Positions 29,295-37,015 of a DNA stretch of 64,000 nucleotides are shown one piece after another. The notes under the pieces are model-generated. The model saw only the letters and a list, made by a program, of their open reading frames with translations, did not search any database and had not been told where the DNA came from. This DNA comes from Streptomyces formicae (GTDB lineage: Bacteria; Actinomycetota; Actinomycetes; Streptomycetales; Streptomycetaceae). The translations under genes were made by a program, and so were the position numbers. Location of the stretch: the NCBI RefSeq assembly GCF_002556545.1, contig NZ_CP022685.1, forward strand, positions 1,798,001-1,862,000. Reading direction: 5' to 3'. Position 1 is the first letter of the stretch; the number at the start of each line of letters is the position of its first letter.

Positions 29295-30725
29295 TCAGGG
29301 GGACACCTCCTCCAGGCGCCGCCCCGCCGTCTCCTCCGCGCCGAGCGCCGCGACGACGGCGCCCACCACGGCCACCGCGCCCAGCATCACGAACACGGTC
29401 GAGACGCTGCCGTCCGCGTAGACCGCGCCCACCACGATCGGGCCCAGGATCACGCCGAGCCGGTTCATCGCACCGCCCACGCTGCTGCCGAGCGCCCGCA
29501 TGCGGGTGGGGAACAGCTCGGGCGTGTACAGGTACAGACAGATGTTGGAGCCGAAGAAGAAGACCGCCGCGAGCGAGGTCCAGATCAGCACCTCGACCGG
29601 GGTGTCGGCACCGAGGAACGCGAGGACGAGCAGCATCGCGGCGGCCCCGCCGAGACAGCCGGTGATCACGCGCCTGCGTCCCGCCGTGTCGACGGTGAGC
29701 GCGGCGACGAGACAGCCGAGCAGGCCCGCGCAGGACGTGACGGTGGAGTAGAGGAGCGCGTCCGAGAGGGACAGGTCGTAGCGGTTCTGGTAGATCGTCG
29801 GCAGCCAGGACGTGATGCCGTAGTTGACGAAGTAGCCGGTGAACCAGAGGACGCCGATGACCAGGGTGCGGCGGCGGTAGCGGCCGGTGAACAGGCCGCG
29901 CAGGCCGCTGGTGGCGGTCTCCGGGGCGGTGGCGGTCTCCGTGGCGGTGGCGGTCGGCACCGGCTCGGGCGCCGCGTCGGGCCCCGGCGGCAGCGGCTTC
30001 CCCGTGACGCGTTCGACCTCCCTCTCGATGCCGGTCATCACCTCGGCGGCCTCGTCCGTCCTGCCGTGGTCGGCGAGCCAGCGAGGCGACTCGGGCACCT
30101 TGCGCTGGACGAGGATGCAGAGCAGCCCGGGCAGTGCGGCGATGGCGTACATCCAGCGCCAGCCGAGCATCGGCACCACCCAGGCGGCGACGAGGGCGCC
30201 GACGGTGAGTCCCGCGGGGAAGACCAGTTCGTACAGGAGCACGAAGCGGCCGCGCCGGTGGCTGCGGGTGATCTCGGCGATGAAGGTGGCGGCCACCGGG
30301 ACCTCGCCGCCGATGGCCAGGCCCTGGACGAAACGCAGGCCCGTGAAGAGCTCCAGGGAGGGCGCCGCGGCCAGGGCGAGGTTCGCGGCGCTGGAGACCG
30401 CGACGCAGATCGCGATCACCTTGACCCGGCCGACGCGGTCGGCGAGCCGCCCGGAGAGCAGGGCGCCGATCAGCATGCCGATCGAGCCCACGGTGAGCAG
30501 CAGGGTGGCCCCCGAGGTGCCGAGGTGGAACTCGTGGCGCAGCTCGGGCAGGGCGTAGGCGATCAGGAGCTGGTCGAAGGCCTCGAAGAAGGTGACGGCG
30601 CCGACGATGAGGCGGACGGTGACGTGCCAGCGGCACAGGGGCAGTCGTTCGAAACGGGCGGCGATCGCGGCGCGCGCGGTCAGGACGGCGTGGTCCTGTG
30701 CGGCGTCCGAAGCGTTGAGCGTCAT
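29295..30725 (-). CDS. MFS transporter, aromatic-acid/sugar-porter type
   Basis: The 476-residue transporter has 12 predicted membrane segments. MFS signatures are GRLADRVGRVKVI after helix 2, a helix-4/5 region with GGEVPVAATFIAEI, PESPRWL before the central loop and TPELFPTRMRALG late. The central cytoplasmic loop carries a Thr/Ala-rich repeat. It resembles aromatic-acid:proton symporters and sugar porters. It is divergent from the 11-gene catabolic operon and shares its control region with three operator-like sites, so it probably imports that pathway's substrate. Confidence 0.87.
   Translation of the reverse strand: MTLNASDAAQDHAVLTARAAIAARFERLPLCRWHVTVRLIVGAVTFFEAFDQLLIAYALPELRHEFHLGTSGATLLLTVGSIGMLIGALLSGRLADRVGRVKVIAICVAVSSAANLALAAAPSLELFTGLRFVQGLAIGGEVPVAATFIAEITRSHRRGRFVLLYELVFPAGLTVGALVAAWVVPMLGWRWMYAIAALPGLLCILVQRKVPESPRWLADHGRTDEAAEVMTGIEREVERVTGKPLPPGPDAAPEPVPTATATETATAPETATSGLRGLFTGRYRRRTLVIGVLWFTGYFVNYGITSWLPTIYQNRYDLSLSDALLYSTVTSCAGLLGCLVAALTVDTAGRRRVITGCLGGAAAMLLVLAFLGADTPVEVLIWTSLAAVFFFGSNICLYLYTPELFPTRMRALGSSVGGAMNRLGVILGPIVVGAVYADGSVSTVFVMLGAVAVVGAVVAALGAEETAGRRLEEVSP
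29911..29955. repeat. 18-bp tandem repeat in the MFS gene
   Basis: Two and a half copies of an 18-bp unit (starting at 29911, 29929 and 29947) encode the Thr/Ala-rich part of the central loop. Copy-number change would keep the reading frame. Confidence 0.8.
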
Positions 30726-30802
30726 GCAGGTACTCCGCGGCGATGAGGGGACGGGAGCGGGGTCTCGACGTCCCGAGACCGGGGGCGAGTTAGCGCAAAG
30801 TT

Positions 30803-30816
30803 TCTAAGCGCTTAAG
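30803..30816. promoter_or_regulatory. Operator-like site O1 (MFS side)
   Basis: TCTAAGCGCTTAAG is nearly palindromic around AAGCGCTT and lies 78 bases upstream of the MFS start. Eleven of 14 bases match the site before the MarR gene at 41484-41497. Confidence 0.5.
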
Positions 30817-30894
30817 TTGTACCGCCCCTCTCCCTGACTGCGTCAAGGGTCTGAGCGTGGAAAGAACCGGCGGCCGGGTCTTGCGTCGAAGATA

Positions 30895-30908
30895 TTTAAG
30901 CCCTTAGA
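30895..30908. promoter_or_regulatory. Operator-like site O2
   Basis: TTTAAGCCCTTAGA is a second copy of the AAG-N2-CTTA motif in the divergent MFS/aldehyde-dehydrogenase region, 92 bases from O1. Confidence 0.5.
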
Positions 30909-30921
30909 TTTCCAGCACTTA

Positions 30922-30935
30922 CTCAAGTGCCTAGA
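30922..30935. promoter_or_regulatory. Operator-like site O3 (aldehyde dehydrogenase side)
   Basis: CTCAAGTGCCTAGA is the weakest of the three copies, 27 bases after O2 and immediately before the ribosome-binding site of the aldehyde dehydrogenase gene. It overlaps a separate perfect repeat GCACTT-N4-AAGTGC. Confidence 0.4.
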
Positions 30936-30947
30936 GGGAGGCTCCTC

Positions 30948-32435
30948 ATGCTTCGCATCCCGGCCGACGAGGCACGCATCGGGGGCCGGTGGCGACGCGG
31001 CGCGGGCGCCCCCGCCCCGACCGTCGACCCGGCCACCGGGCGCGTGCTCACCACCGTGCACGCGGTCACCGCCGAGGAGGTCGCCGAGGCGGCCGACGCC
31101 GCGGCCCGCGCCGCGGCCGACCCGCGCTGGCGGGAGCTGCCGCCGCACCGGCGCGCCGAACTCCTGCACCGCGTCGCCCGGTTGATCGACGAAGCGGCCG
31201 ACGAGCTCGCCGCGCTCCAGACCGCCGACACCGGAAAGACGCTCGCCGAGACCCGCGCCCTGGTGGCCAGCGCCGCCGGCACGTTCCGCTACACCGCGGC
31301 CGCGGTGGAGACCGCCGAGGAGTCGATCACGCCCGCGCGCGGCGACTACGTCACGATGAGCGCGTACGAGCCGATCGGCGTGGTCGGCGCGATCAACCCC
31401 TGGAACTCCCCCGTCGCCAGCGACGCGCAGAAGCTCGCCCCCGCGCTCGCGGGCGGCAACGCGGTGCTCCTCAAGCCCGCCGAGTGGACTCCGCTCGTCT
31501 CACTGGCGCTCGGCCGCCTGATCGGCCGGGCCCTGGACGAACTCGGCCTGCCCGCAGCCCTGTTGTCCGTCCTGCCCGGGCGCGGCAGCGTCGTCGGCGA
31601 CGCGATCGTGCGCGATCCCCGCGTGGGCAAGGTCACCTTCACCGGCGGCACGGCGACCGGGCGGACGATCGCCCACGCGGCCGCCGAGAAGCTGATGCCG
31701 CTCTCCCTGGAGCTCGGCGGCAAGTCACCGACGGTCGTCCTCGCCGACGCCGACGTCGAACAGGCCCTGGCCGGGGTGATGTTCGGGGTGTTCTCCTCCA
31801 GCGGGCAGTCCTGTGTGGCGGGGTCGCGGCTCTTCGTGGCGCGCGAGCTCTACGCGGAGTTCGTCGGTGAACTGGTCGAGCGCGCGCGGGCGTTGCGGGT
31901 GGGCCCCGGCACCGCCCCTGACACCCAGGTGGCGCCGCTGGTGCACCACGACCACCGGGACGCGGTGGCCGCGCGCGTCGACCTGGCGCGCGAGGAGGGC
32001 GGGCGGGTCCTGTGCGGCGGCGCGGCGCCCGACGGCGCGGCGTACCGGGACGGGGCGTACTACCTGCCCACGGTCGTCGAAGGACTGCCGAACTCCTCGC
32101 GCACCTGCCAGGAGGAGATCTTCGGCCCGGTCCTCGTCGCCCTGCCCTTCGACGACGAGGAGGACCTCGTCGCCCAGGCCAACGACTCCGTCTACGGCCT
32201 GGCCTGCGGGATCTGGACCCGCGACCACCGCGCCGCGTGGCGGATCGCGCGCCGGATCGAGGCGGGCACCGTCTGGATCAACACCTACAAGCAGTTCAGC
32301 ATCTCCACCCCCTTCGGCGGCATGAAGGACAGCGGCCTCGGCCGCGAGAAGGGCCGCGACGGCATCCGCGCCCACCAGCGCCAGAAGTCCCTGTACTGGG
32401 GCACCGCCGAGACCCCGCTGCCCTGGGCCAACTGA
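30948..32435 (+). CDS. Aldehyde dehydrogenase (NAD(P)+), first gene of catabolic operon
   Basis: The 495-residue ALDH-superfamily enzyme oxidises an aldehyde or semialdehyde to the acid. It shows the NPWNSPV segment, LKPAEWTP, FTGGTATGR, the general-base Glu in LELGGKSP and the catalytic Cys in SSSGQSCVAGSRL near residue 290. ATG 30948 has GAGGGAGG upstream. The following genes (ring oxygenases, hydrolase) suggest its substrate is a ring-cleavage semialdehyde. The next gene begins 20 bases after its stop. Confidence 0.92.
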   Translation: MLRIPADEARIGGRWRRGAGAPAPTVDPATGRVLTTVHAVTAEEVAEAADAAARAAADPRWRELPPHRRAELLHRVARLIDEAADELAALQTADTGKTLAETRALVASAAGTFRYTAAAVETAEESITPARGDYVTMSAYEPIGVVGAINPWNSPVASDAQKLAPALAGGNAVLLKPAEWTPLVSLALGRLIGRALDELGLPAALLSVLPGRGSVVGDAIVRDPRVGKVTFTGGTATGRTIAHAAAEKLMPLSLELGGKSPTVVLADADVEQALAGVMFGVFSSSGQSCVAGSRLFVARELYAEFVGELVERARALRVGPGTAPDTQVAPLVHHDHRDAVAARVDLAREEGGRVLCGGAAPDGAAYRDGAYYLPTVVEGLPNSSRTCQEEIFGPVLVALPFDDEEDLVAQANDSVYGLACGIWTRDHRAAWRIARRIEAGTVWINTYKQFSISTPFGGMKDSGLGREKGRDGIRAHQRQKSLYWGTAETPLPWAN

Positions 32436-32455
32436 CCACACCCCCGGAGTACTTG

Positions 32456-33361
32456 ATGTCCCATCCCCCGATAGCCCGGCTGCGCGCCCTGCGCTCCGTC
32501 GAGCTGCTCACCCCCTCCTTCGCCCAGGCCACCGACTTCTACGAGGACGCCTGGGGCCTCGAGGTGGTCGAGTCCGAGCACAGCGCGAGCTGGCTGCGCG
32601 GCACGGGCGACGAGCACCACGCCCTCCAGCTCACCCGCTCGGAGCGGGCGGGCCTCGGCCGCCTCACCTTCTCCGTCGGCACCCCGGCGGAGGTCGACGA
32701 GGCCGCCCGGCGGCTCGAAGCGCGCGGCATCACCCCGGTGGCGGGTCCAGGACCGCTCGACCAGGTCGGCGGCGGCTACGGCCTTCGCTTCACCGACCAC
32801 GAGGGCCGCCTGCTGGAGCTCTCCGCGCAGACCTGGGCCGTCGCCCCGCGCGGCCGCGCCGCCGCGGTGCCCGTCGGCGTCACCCACGCCGTCCTGAACA
32901 CCACCGACATCGACGCGTCCGTCGCCTTCTACACCGACGTGCTCGGCCTGCGGGTCTCCGACTGGTCCGAGCACCAGATGGCGTTCCTGCGCTGCAACGC
33001 CGACCACCACTGCGTCGCGTTCAACCAGGCCGACTGGGTCTCCCTCAACCACGTGGCGTACGAGATGAGTTCGGTCGACCACTTCATGCGGGGCCTGGGC
33101 CGCCTGCGCCACCACGGGGTCCTTCCGCAGTGGGGTCCCGGGCGGCACGGGCCCGGCAACAACACCTTCTCCTACTTCACCGACCCGACCGGGCTCGTGT
33201 GCGAGTACACCTCCGAGGTGGCCCAGGTCGTCGAGGACCGCTGGATCGCCAAGGTGTGGCGGCGGGTGCCCGAGCTGTCCGACCTGTGGGGCACGGCGGG
33301 CCCGCCCTCCCAGGAGATCCGCTGCCACATGGCCGGTTCGCCGGAAGGAGCACGCGCGTGA
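32456..33361 (+). CDS. Extradiol-type ring-cleavage dioxygenase (VOC family)
   Basis: The 301-residue protein contains two VOC repeats, as in type I extradiol dioxygenases such as catechol or biphenyl-diol dioxygenases. The C-terminal repeat has the expected iron ligands: His in VTHAVLNTTD, His in SLNHVAYEM and Glu in VCEYTSEV. An active-site His is plausible in NADHHCVAFN. It would open a catechol-like ring next to the hydroxyls. Its stop overlaps the next start by four bases. Confidence 0.88.
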   Translation: MSHPPIARLRALRSVELLTPSFAQATDFYEDAWGLEVVESEHSASWLRGTGDEHHALQLTRSERAGLGRLTFSVGTPAEVDEAARRLEARGITPVAGPGPLDQVGGGYGLRFTDHEGRLLELSAQTWAVAPRGRAAAVPVGVTHAVLNTTDIDASVAFYTDVLGLRVSDWSEHQMAFLRCNADHHCVAFNQADWVSLNHVAYEMSSVDHFMRGLGRLRHHGVLPQWGPGRHGPGNNTFSYFTDPTGLVCEYTSEVAQVVEDRWIAKVWRRVPELSDLWGTAGPPSQEIRCHMAGSPEGARA

Positions 33362-34155
33362 ACGCCACCAGGAAAGTGGGCCTCGTCGGCTGGGGCGCCA
33401 TCGGCCGCGTCGTCGGCACCGCGCTCGCCGAACACCGCGTTCCCGGCGCCGAGTTGGTGTGCGTCGTCGACAACCGCCCGCTCGGCGAGGGAGCGCCCGC
33501 GCCGCAGCTCTCCTTCGACGAGGCGCTGGAACGCTGCGATCTGATCGTGGAGGCGGCGGGCCAGGGCGTCGTGCGGGAGTGGGGCGAGCGCGTGCTCGCC
33601 TCCGGGACCGACCTGCTGATCGCCTCGACGGGCGCGCTCACCGACGAGGAGCTTGCCGAGCGCCTGCTCGCGGCGGGGCCTGGCCGGGTCTACTTCACCG
33701 GCGGCGCGGTCGGCGGGCTCGACCTCCTCCAGGCCGTACGCGCCCTGGGCCCGCTCGACGAGGTGCGGCTGACCACCACGAAGCTGCCCGCCACGCTCGA
33801 ACAGCCGTGGATGGACGATGAGTTGCTGTCCCGGCTACGGACGGCGACAGGCCCTGTCGAGGTCCTCGCGGGGACCGCGCGCGACATTCCGGTGAGGTTC
33901 CCCAAGTCGACGAACGTCGCGGCCTCGGTCGCCCTCGCCGTCGGCGACCTGGACACTGTGCGGGTCCAGGTCGTCGCCGATCCGGGCGCGCACCACACGC
34001 GACACGTCGTCGAGGCGTCCGGCCCGCACGGCGCGTACCGCTTCGAAGTGGCCCATCTGCCGGACCCGGGCAACCCCGCGACCAGCCAGGTCGTGCCGTA
34101 CGCGGTGCTGCGCTCGCTCGCGGCCCTTGCCGGGCGGACGGGGCAGATCCTGTGA
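33358..34155 (+). CDS. Aspartate-dehydrogenase-like NAD(P)-dependent oxidoreductase
   Basis: The 265-residue protein has an N-terminal Rossmann motif (VGLVGWGAIGRVV) and the aspartate-dehydrogenase C-terminal region, visible as IASTGALTDEEL, YFTGGAVGGLDLLQAV and the closing NPATSQVVPYAVL. Known relatives interconvert L-aspartate and iminoaspartate/oxaloacetate. In a ring-cleavage operon it more likely handles a pathway amino or keto acid. GTG 33358 overlaps the previous stop. The family is clear, the actual substrate is not. Confidence 0.82.
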   Translation: MNATRKVGLVGWGAIGRVVGTALAEHRVPGAELVCVVDNRPLGEGAPAPQLSFDEALERCDLIVEAAGQGVVREWGERVLASGTDLLIASTGALTDEELAERLLAAGPGRVYFTGGAVGGLDLLQAVRALGPLDEVRLTTTKLPATLEQPWMDDELLSRLRTATGPVEVLAGTARDIPVRFPKSTNVAASVALAVGDLDTVRVQVVADPGAHHTRHVVEASGPHGAYRFEVAHLPDPGNPATSQVVPYAVLRSLAALAGRTGQIL

Positions 34156-34967
34156 ACGTCCACCTGGAGAAGGCGGGTTCGAAGGGCCCGCTGCTGCTGT
34201 GCCTGCACGGCATCGGCTCCTCGTCGGCCGCGTTCGCACCCCAGCTGGCCGAGCTCTCCGCGTACGTGAGGGTCATCGCCTGGGACGCGCCGGGATACGC
34301 CAAGTCGCCCGACCCGGCACACCCGTTGGACCTGGACGGCTTCGCGGACGCGGCCGCCGAGGTGATCCGCGCCCACGGCACGTCGGCGCACGTCCTCGGC
34401 GTCTCCTGGGGCGGCGTGATCGCGCTGCGGCTCGCCGCGCGCCACCCGGAGCTCGTCGACTCGCTGATCGTCGCGGACTCCAGCGCGGGGTCGGGGACCG
34501 ATCCGGCGAAGGCGGAGGGCATGCGGCGGCGGGCCGCCGAGCTCGCCGAGCTCGGACCGCGGGAGTTCGCCGAGCGGCGCGGCCCCCGGCTCCTCTCGCC
34601 GGACGCGCCGCCCGAGCTCGTGCGGCGGGTCGTCGACACCATGGCCGCGTCGGTGCGGCTGCCCGGCTACGCGTACGCCGCCGAGGCGATGGCCGCCGCC
34701 GATCTGCGCGCGGAGCTCCCCGCCGTCTCCGCGCCCTCCCTCGTCCTCTGCGGCGACCAGGACCGGGTCACCGGCGTCGGGGCCTCGCAGGTCCTCGCCG
34801 GAGCCCTGCACAAGACCGCCTACGTGATCGTCAAGGACGCCGGTCACCTGGCCAACCAGGAACAGCCCGAGCGCTTCGACGCCTGGGTCCTCTCCCACCT
34901 CCGCATCACCGACCGCCTTCCCGAGACCGCCCACCTTCCCGAGCAGGAGTTCACGTCATGCCTCTGA
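34152..34967 (+). CDS. Alpha/beta hydrolase, possible meta-cleavage product hydrolase
   Basis: The 271-residue hydrolase has HGIGSSSAAF as oxyanion region, the nucleophile Ser in GVSWGG near residue 94, the Asp in LCGDQDRV and the His in DAGHLANQEQP. The size and motif layout resemble MhpC/BphD-type C-C hydrolases and 3-oxoadipate enol-lactonases. After an extradiol dioxygenase, hydrolysis of a ring-cleavage product is the natural role, but lactonase activity is possible. The start overlaps the previous stop, and its end overlaps the cupin gene by ten bases. Confidence 0.85.
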   Translation: MNVHLEKAGSKGPLLLCLHGIGSSSAAFAPQLAELSAYVRVIAWDAPGYAKSPDPAHPLDLDGFADAAAEVIRAHGTSAHVLGVSWGGVIALRLAARHPELVDSLIVADSSAGSGTDPAKAEGMRRRAAELAELGPREFAERRGPRLLSPDAPPELVRRVVDTMAASVRLPGYAYAAEAMAAADLRAELPAVSAPSLVLCGDQDRVTGVGASQVLAGALHKTAYVIVKDAGHLANQEQPERFDAWVLSHLRITDRLPETAHLPEQEFTSCL

Positions 34968-35479
34968 CCACCACCGCGTACGACAACGGCGGCGACCTCG
35001 CCCAGTACACCGACTCCCTGATCGCCTCCAAGGAGTCCCGCGTCGCGGACTTCGACACGCTCTCCTTCCAGGAGAAGGCGGGCCCGCAGTACCGCCGCGG
35101 CCAGATCCGCTACGTCGGCTCCGGCGCCACCGGCGACCACGAGGGCGACAGCCGCATCCTGCCGTCCGGCGGCTTCACCTTCTCCAACATGCTGCTCCCG
35201 CCCGGCGCCGAGGGGCCCGCGCACACCCACCACGACGTGGAGGAGGCCTTCTTCGTCCTGGAGGGCGAGGTCCGCGTCGGGGTGCACCGAGGTGCCGACG
35301 AGGTGGAGTACCGCACGCTCGGCTACCGCGACATGATCGTCGTCCCGGCCGGGGTGACCCGTTCCCTGAAGAACGAGGGCGACACGGACGCGCTGTTCTG
35401 CGTCGTCATCGGCACCCGGAAGCCGCAGGTCCCCTCCTACCCCGAGTACTCGCCGATGCACGGCGTCACCCGTGACTGA
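34958..35479 (+). CDS. Single-domain cupin protein
   Basis: The 173-residue protein has one cupin fold. Motif 1 (PAHTHHDVEEAFFVLEGEV) supplies His89, His91 and a Glu at 95/96. Motif 2 (GYRDMIVVPAGVTRSLKN) has Arg135 where the fourth metal ligand, a His, usually stands. Metal binding may therefore be by three ligands, as in some cupin dioxygenases, or lost. A role as isomerase, dioxygenase or decarboxylase cannot be chosen. It overlaps its neighbours on both sides, so it is firmly part of the operon. Confidence 0.8.
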   Translation: MPLTTTAYDNGGDLAQYTDSLIASKESRVADFDTLSFQEKAGPQYRRGQIRYVGSGATGDHEGDSRILPSGGFTFSNMLLPPGAEGPAHTHHDVEEAFFVLEGEVRVGVHRGADEVEYRTLGYRDMIVVPAGVTRSLKNEGDTDALFCVVIGTRKPQVPSYPEYSPMHGVTRD

Positions 35480-36212
35480 GCCGCGCACGGTGGTCGTCAC
35501 CGGGGCGGGCCGCGGCCTGGGGTTCGCCATGGCCCGCCGGGCGGCCGACGACGGCTTCCGGGTCGTGGTCGCCGAGGTCGACCCCGAGCGCGGCGAGCGG
35601 GCCGCCCAGGAGCTGCGCGCGGACGGTGGCGACGCCCACTTCGTACGCTGCGACGTGGCCGATCCCCTCTCGGTCGGGGAACTGGCGTCCTTCGTAGGGG
35701 AGATGGGGCCGCTCTACGGCCTGGTGAACAACGCGGCGCTCGCCAACGGCGTCGGCGGCAAGGAGTTCCAGGACATCGACGTCGCGGCGTGGGACCGGCT
35801 GATGGCCGTCAACGCGCGCGGGCCCTGGCTGGTGGCGAAGGCGCTGCACCCGCTGTTCGGTGCCGCGGGACGCATCGTCAACATCGCCTCCGACGCGGCC
35901 CTGTACGGCTCTCCGCGGCTCGCCCACTACATCGCGTCCAAGGGCGCCGTCATCGCCCTGACCCGGGCGATGGCCCGGGAACTCGGCGCGCGCGGCATCA
36001 CCGTCAACGCGCTCGCGCCGGGCCTCACCGAGTGCGAGGCCACCGCGTCGGTGCCCGCCGAGCGGCACGACCTGTACCGCGCGGGCCGGGCCGTCCCGCG
36101 TCCGCAGCGGCCCGACGACCTGGTCGGCCTCGCCGCCTTCCTCCTCTCCGAGGAGTCCCGCTACCTCACCGGACAGGTGATCGCCGTCAACGGCGGCTTC
36201 ACCATGAACTGA
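35472..36212 (+). CDS. Short-chain dehydrogenase/reductase (catalytically complete)
   Basis: The 246-residue SDR has the cofactor motif TGAGRGLG at about residues 10-17, NNAALANG, the catalytic Ser in NIASDAAL and YIASK as the YxxxK pair. The C-terminal GQVIAVNGGFTMN is typical of the FabG-like classical SDRs. It may oxidise a cis-dihydrodiol made by the Rieske oxygenase or a later alcohol. The GTG start overlaps the cupin gene by eight bases. Confidence 0.9.
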   Translation: MTEPRTVVVTGAGRGLGFAMARRAADDGFRVVVAEVDPERGERAAQELRADGGDAHFVRCDVADPLSVGELASFVGEMGPLYGLVNNAALANGVGGKEFQDIDVAAWDRLMAVNARGPWLVAKALHPLFGAAGRIVNIASDAALYGSPRLAHYIASKGAVIALTRAMARELGARGITVNALAPGLTECEATASVPAERHDLYRAGRAVPRPQRPDDLVGLAAFLLSEESRYLTGQVIAVNGGFTMN

Positions 36213-36231
36213 CCCACAGGAGCCATCAGTT

Positions 36232-37005
36232 ATGGATCTGGGCCTCGCCGACCGGACCGTCCTGGTCACCGGCGGCAGCTCGGGCGTCGGTCTGGCCACG
36301 GTCCGCGCCCTGCTCGACGAGGGCGCGAACGTCGCCACCTGCGGACGCGACGCCGAGCGCCTGAAGCGGATCGGCGACCACGAACGTCTGTTCACGGCCG
36401 TGTGCGACGTGCGCGACGCCACCGCCGTGGGCGACTTCACCCGGCGCGCCGCCGAGGAGTTCGGCGGCATCGACGGACTCGTCAACAACGCGGGGCAGTC
36501 CCGCATGAAGGACTTCGCCGCGTCGACCGCCGAGGACTGGCGCGACGAGCTGGAGCTGAAGTTCGCGGGCGTCCTCCACCCCCTGCACGCGGGCCTGCCC
36601 TGGCTGCGCGCGTCGGCCGCCGCCTCCGTGGTGAACGTCAACGCCGTCCTCGCCAAGCAGCCGGAACCCCGGCTGATCACGACGAGCGCCGCCCGTGCGG
36701 GCGTCCTCAACCTCTCCAAGTCCCTCTCCGCGGAGCTCGCGCCGGACGGCATCCGCGTCAACTCGGTCTGCCTCGGGCTCGTCGACACCGGCCAGTGGAC
36801 GCGTCGGCACGCCGCGTCCGGCAGCGCGCTCGGCTACGACGACTGGCAGGCCGGGCTCGCCGCCGACCGGGGCATCGCGCTCGGGCGGCTCGGACGGGCC
36901 GACGAGGTGGCGTACGCGATCGTCACCCTGCTCTCGCCGCGCGCCTCCTACATCACCGGAACCAGCATCGACGTCTGCGGCGGAGTCGGCCGCGGCATCC
37001 TCTGA
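36232..37005 (+). CDS. SDR-family protein with altered catalytic residues
   Basis: The 257-residue protein is clearly an SDR: TGGSSGVGLA at 13-22, NNAGQSRMKD, and a C-terminal ITGTSIDVCGG. However, the YxxxK pair reads T151-S-A-A-R155, and the usual catalytic Ser region reads NVNAV (residues 135-139). The rest of the helix (AGVLNLSKSLSAEL) aligns well, so the register is not in doubt. It may bind nucleotide without standard SDR chemistry, or use other residues. It lies 19 bases after the intact SDR gene, perhaps as a partner subunit. Confidence 0.82.
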   Translation: MDLGLADRTVLVTGGSSGVGLATVRALLDEGANVATCGRDAERLKRIGDHERLFTAVCDVRDATAVGDFTRRAAEEFGGIDGLVNNAGQSRMKDFAASTAEDWRDELELKFAGVLHPLHAGLPWLRASAAASVVNVNAVLAKQPEPRLITTSAARAGVLNLSKSLSAELAPDGIRVNSVCLGLVDTGQWTRRHAASGSALGYDDWQAGLAADRGIALGRLGRADEVAYAIVTLLSPRASYITGTSIDVCGGVGRGIL

Positions 37006-37015
37006 GGAGCCCTTC

